From Clostridiales bacterium (GTDB lineage: Bacteria > Bacillota > Clostridia > Christensenellales > UBA1242): 25,103 nucleotides of DNA. The notes under the pieces are model-generated. The model was not told where the DNA came from. It did no database searches and was given only the letters and a program-made list of their open reading frames with translations. Shown here one piece after another: positions 22,320-25,103 of this stretch (positions within the stretch are counted from its first letter, which is position 1; each line of letters starts with the position of its first letter). Location of the stretch: contig DMLH01000034.1 of NCBI GenBank assembly GCA_003453435.1, positions 1-25,103 on the forward strand, written 5' to 3'. The position numbers were made by a program, and so were the translations under genes.

Positions 22320-23087
22320 TTATACTTTTCCAATTTGTTTGCCGTTATTGTCTATAATGTATTCGCCTTTAATAAGTAGTTCACCGATAGGCGTTATCTT
22401 GTATCCTCTTTTTATAAGTCTATCAAGCATAATAGGCAGTGCATCTAAAATATGGTCGCTGTTGTTGTGGCACAATATAATGCTTCCATTTCTTACACCA
22501 TTAAGCACTCTGTTGTTAATTTCCATAGCACTTAGCCCCTTCCAGTCAAGACTATCAACATCCCACTGAATTGTTGTAAGCCCTAAACTTTCGGCAACAC
22601 TTATTAAACTATCATTGTAAGCCCCAAATGGAGGTCTAAAAATTTTAACATCTTCGCCAGTTATGCTTTTAATTAAGTTCATGGACGTTTCAAGTTCAAA
22701 TTTTTGATTTTCACTTGATAGTTTTGTCATATCTGGATGAGTATTGCTATGTGTGCCTATTTCAAAACCGTTATCGTGTATTTTTTTAACCATTTCGGGA
22801 TATTTTTGCACCCAAAACCCTACTAAGAAAAACGTGGCTTTCACATTGAACTCATTGCAAATTTCAATTATTTTTTCCGTTTTATCGGCTCCCCAAGCGG
22901 CATCAAAACTTATTGCAACTTGCTTTTGCTCTGTGCCAACATAGTAAACGGGCACCTTTCTTAAACTATTGTTAAAATAAACGCTAGCAGCAACATTTCC
23001 TCCCATATTTACGCTAAGCAATATAGAAACCATTAAAATAAACAAAATGGCTCTTATTGTTTTAAACTTTACACAAAAAAAATGCAT
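22320..23087 (-). CDS. pdaB: PdaB-like sporulation polysaccharide deacetylase
   Basis: A 255-residue CE4/NodB-fold protein with an N-terminal membrane/signal segment (AILFILMVSILLSVNMGG). The metal site includes HSNTHPDM (H113, H117), with RPPFG at 151-155 and a late ILCHN. The first motif is SFDAAWG instead of TFDDG, so the second metal-site Asp is replaced by Ala; SFD-x-x-W is usual in the PdaB group. PdaB is a sporulation protein that maintains cortex/peptidoglycan in spores, probably extracytoplasmic. Start: GAGG 7 bases upstream. A sigma-E-like promoter about 110 bases upstream supports a sporulation role. Confidence 0.85.
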   Translation of the reverse strand: MHFFCVKFKTIRAILFILMVSILLSVNMGGNVAASVYFNNSLRKVPVYYVGTEQKQVAISFDAAWGADKTEKIIEICNEFNVKATFFLVGFWVQKYPEMVKKIHDNGFEIGTHSNTHPDMTKLSSENQKFELETSMNLIKSITGEDVKIFRPPFGAYNDSLISVAESLGLTTIQWDVDSLDWKGLSAMEINNRVLNGVRNGSIILCHNNSDHILDALPIMLDRLIKRGYKITPIGELLIKGEYIIDNNGKQIGKV

Positions 23088-23113
23088 AAAATCCTCACTT
23101 AAATTTTACTATA

Positions 23114-23197
23114 TTAAGCAAGTTTTGAGATTGGCAAAAAAGATTGAAAAATATCATATTTTGTCGTATTTTGTAAAATCAAATTTTACTTGCTTAA
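23114..23197. repeat. Long-range inverted repeat in the pdaB leader
   Basis: TTAAGCAAGT (23114-23123) and ACTTGCTTAA (23188-23197) are perfect 10-bp inverted arms 64 bases apart. They span the predicted untranslated leader of pdaB, with the distal arm at the expected transcript 5' end. Confidence 0.4.
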
Positions 23198-23200
23198 ATT

Positions 23201-23229
23201 ATTGTATGCTAATAAAAAAATATTTATGA
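23201..23229 (-). promoter_or_regulatory. Sigma-E-type promoter of pdaB
   Basis: Leftward TCATAAAT (23222-23229), 13-base spacer, CATACAAT (23201-23208). The -10 is an exact match and the -35 a near match to the sporulation sigma-E consensus (GHATAnnT, 13-14 bases, CATACAHT). Confidence 0.55.
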
Positions 23230-23284
23230 AACCGATTATTTTTTATCCCATAAAGCAAAAATAATATACAATAGTTTTGCATTA

Positions 23285-23293
23285 TGATATAAT
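23285..23293 (+). promoter_or_regulatory. Extended -10 promoter of cdd
   Basis: TGATATAAT (extended TG-n-TATAAT) with no good -35. The predicted start near 23300 would leave a leader of about 9 bases that begins with the AGGTG Shine-Dalgarno. Confidence 0.45.
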
Positions 23294-23308
23294 TTGGTCA
23301 GGTGAATT

Positions 23309-23719
23309 ATGGGAAATTTAGATAATAAAGAAATAGAAATGCTAATTAAAAGTGCTTTTGATGCACAAAAAAACAGTTATGCACCATATAGCAAATTTAA
23401 TGTTGGTGCTAGTTTGCTTTGCGAAAGCGGTAAAATATATGAAGGTGCTAACATAGAAAATGCAAGTTATCCTGCAGGCATTTGCGCAGAACGTGTTGTC
23501 TATTCAAAAGCAATTAGTGAGGGTGAAAAAGAATTTGTAGCAGTTTGTATAACCTGCTCTAACCCAGAAACCTACGCCTTTCCTTGTGGCGTTTGCAGGC
23601 AATTTATGAGTGAGTTTTCAGTTGACACAAAAGTAATTGTTGCAAAAAGTTTGGAGAAATTTGAAATTTACACATTAAATGAACTTTTGCCACACAACTT
23701 TAACAGTGAAAATTTATAA
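23309..23719 (+). CDS. cdd: Cytidine deaminase
   Basis: A 136-residue homotetrameric-type cytidine deaminase, which converts cytidine/deoxycytidine to uridine/deoxyuridine in pyrimidine salvage. It has SYAPYSKFNVGASLL near the N terminus, substrate-binding NIENASYPAG, the zinc/catalytic CAE motif (C59, E61) and PCGVCRQ with the other two zinc cysteines (C92, C95). AGGTGA precedes the ATG by 4-5 bases. It is monocistronic, between its own promoter and a bidirectional terminator. Confidence 0.95.
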   Translation: MGNLDNKEIEMLIKSAFDAQKNSYAPYSKFNVGASLLCESGKIYEGANIENASYPAGICAERVVYSKAISEGEKEFVAVCITCSNPETYAFPCGVCRQFMSEFSVDTKVIVAKSLEKFEIYTLNELLPHNFNSENL

Positions 23720-23750
23720 ATTAAAAATTTCTAAAGTTTTTTAAAACATA

Positions 23751-23796
23751 AAAAAAAATCTACATTTAGTTTATTACTAATATGTAGATTTTTTAA
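23751..23796. terminator. Bidirectional intrinsic terminator
   Basis: AATCTACAT / ATGTAGATT with outer A/T pairs (23753-23794) and A and T runs on the two sides. It separates the convergent cdd and parC genes. Confidence 0.8.
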
Positions 23797-23807
23797 TTTA
23801 TTAAGTT

Positions 23808-25103
23808 TTATTTCCACAAATATGTGAAGACAGATTTAATCTTTGTTCCTTTTTTACCAGCAAATGATTTACCCTTACTATTTCTGCTTTCTGTCGAAAT
23901 ATCATCTGTTGAAGTATAGTACAATTTATCCTTTGCATCTAGGGCAAATAGTTCAAATGTTTCTGTAACTTTTCTAGCATATATCAATTTTTTACCATTG
24001 TCACCAAGTGGCAAAATTTTGATACCCTTTCTGTTTCTACCAAGCACGCCAAATTCACTAACCTTTACGATCTTTGCAAAGCAACTATCCGTCACGAAAA
24101 CAAATTTATCGTTTTCATCAACTAGTGATGCCATAACAACACTGGCACCATCATCAAGTTTAATGCCTTTTACTCCACTGCTTGTTTTGGTTTGAGTTGG
24201 AACATCCGTTATGTCTGCATTTAGACCTATGCCATTTGATGCTACAAACATAAGAGTTTTATTTGGCTCAAATATTTCAACATTTAAAACTCTGTCACCA
24301 TCCTTCAACTTATATGCAACAGAAGTGTTCTTCTTTGTCTCAAATTCTGTCCATGCACATTTTCTTACAGTGCCTTGCTCTGTAATAAACAAAAGTTCTT
24401 TCTTTTTGAGTTCATTTTCGGCAAACATACCAACAATTTTTTCATCCTTAGAATAGCCAAGAAATAAATCACTAAGTAGAGAGCCTCTATCCTTCCACCT
24501 TGCTTCCAAAATATCATCAATAGCCACTTTGTACATATTGCCAAGATTGCTAAACAAAATGATATCAACATTAGTTTTTGTTTTTACAATAAACTTGTGA
24601 ACCTCATTAAGTGTGCTTGTTTTGGCAATGCTTCTGCTACTTATGTTAAATCCTTTTTCATATATCTTTTTCAAAGCATTTCTTTCGCTGTAGCAAACAT
24701 ATACATCTTTGATTGGCTTCAATTCTTCATCTTCTGCAATTTCAAAAGCGGTTTCATCTTTCAAAATGCTTGAACGTCTTTTAGATAGATTCGCAAGTTT
24801 AATTGCTTGCATTTCTTCTTTTACAACTTGATATTGTAATGTTTCACTTGCGAGTATCTTTTTATATTTTGAAATTTTTTTGTTTAATTCATTTAACTCA
24901 TCAGTAATTTTGTTAACTTCCAAACTAGTTAAACGAGCAAGCCTCATATCAAGTATTGCCTGAGCCTGCCTTTCGGTAAGGAAAAACCTTTTCATAAGTC
25001 TTTCTCTCGCTTCCGCTGTACTATTACTTGTTTTAATAATTTTTACAACTTCATCAATATTTTTTACTGCAATTAAAAGTCCAGATAAAATTTCTGCCCT
25101 ATC
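23808..25103 (-). CDS. parC: DNA topoisomerase IV subunit A, C-terminal part (cut by window edge)
   Basis: The leftward frame is open from the right edge of the window; 431 residues remain. The retained part starts in the coiled-coil region of the breakage-reunion domain (RAEILSGLLIAVKNIDEVVKIIK, then LTERQAQAILDMRLARLTSLE). It continues into a beta-pinwheel C-terminal domain. The first pinwheel repeat has ARWKDRG where GyrA would carry the QRRGGKG box; RWKDxG is the form I associate with firmicute ParC/GrlA, so topoisomerase IV is preferred over gyrase. The enzyme decatenates chromosomes with ParE. The gene is truncated only by the window, and a shorter internal ATG is not the start. Confidence 0.85.
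   Translation of the reverse strand, partial: DRAEILSGLLIAVKNIDEVVKIIKTSNSTAEARERLMKRFFLTERQAQAILDMRLARLTSLEVNKITDELNELNKKISKYKKILASETLQYQVVKEEMQAIKLANLSKRRSSILKDETAFEIAEDEELKPIKDVYVCYSERNALKKIYEKGFNISSRSIAKTSTLNEVHKFIVKTKTNVDIILFSNLGNMYKVAIDDILEARWKDRGSLLSDLFLGYSKDEKIVGMFAENELKKKELLFITEQGTVRKCAWTEFETKKNTSVAYKLKDGDRVLNVEIFEPNKTLMFVASNGIGLNADITDVPTQTKTSSGVKGIKLDDGASVVMASLVDENDKFVFVTDSCFAKIVKVSEFGVLGRNRKGIKILPLGDNGKKLIYARKVTETFELFALDAKDKLYYTSTDDISTESRNSKGKSFAGKKGTKIKSVFTYLWK

Noticed and set aside
23808..25103. GyrA assignment
   Set aside because: The position of the GyrA box holds RWKDRG, the ParC/GrlA form; GyrA remains a lesser possibility because the N-terminal part is outside the window.
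1..25103. CRISPR arrays, toxin-antitoxin pairs or transposase genes
   Set aside because: No regularly spaced repeats, no paired small toxin/antitoxin frames and no DDE or HUH motifs were seen in any frame.

Overview
The window is AT-rich DNA that reads as a spore-forming, low-GC Bacillota chromosome, most likely a clostridial lineage. The evidence is a sigma-K-type sporulation sigma factor, a PdaB-type sporulation deacetylase, an RNase J, a firmicute-style topoisomerase IV subunit A, a tandem-OB SSB of clostridial type, and Shine-Dalgarno sites of the AGGAG kind. TGA is used as a stop. No genus can be named from the sequence alone.

Layout. 1-6.1 kb: small housekeeping genes, namely a Nudix hydrolase (cut by the left edge), a DUF3343 sulfur/selenium-carrier-like protein divergent from a cysteine desulfurase, sigK, hemW, a DUF805/SHOCT membrane protein, a small unknown protein and a HIT protein. 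6.3-10.4 kb: RNase J and two polytopic membrane proteins. 10.5-19.8 kb: one leftward, tightly packed bacteriophage morphogenesis operon. Its order is large terminase, small-terminase-like protein, Zn-binding protein, P22-type portal, scaffold, HK97-fold coat, a small conserved protein, gp4-like connector, gp10-like hub, an unknown 84-aa protein and two holin-like proteins, then a terminator. 19.9-21.6 kb: an SH3-like membrane-anchored protein (rightward) and a sigma-region-4-like regulator (leftward). 21.6-25.1 kb: tandem-OB SSB, pdaB, cdd, and the C-terminal part of parC (cut by the right edge).

The most notable result is the phage block. It looks like a minimal podovirus-like head and connector operon with intact reading frames. 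Chromosomal genes lie on both sides, and no integrase, replication gene, endolysin, tailspike, needle or ejection-protein gene is recognisable in the window. Upstream sits a sigma-like regulator whose control region carries a near-consensus LexA (SOS) box, placed just downstream of a promoter. A perfect inverted repeat also overlaps the divergent control region between the terminase operon and the SH3-protein gene. I infer a possible DNA-damage -> regulator -> particle-operon circuit. It could be a decaying prophage, a satellite-like element or a domesticated particle (GTA-like); the sequence alone cannot decide.

A second theme is compact expression signals. In three places the -35 element lies inside the upstream gene's terminator hairpin and the T-tract forms the spacer. 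At least one gene (HIT), and perhaps hemW, appears to be read from a leaderless transcript. A tiny reading frame runs through the hairpin behind the coat gene and stops on the start codon of the next gene. An ATG-TAA minimal ORF sits at the Shine-Dalgarno of the small-terminase-like gene.
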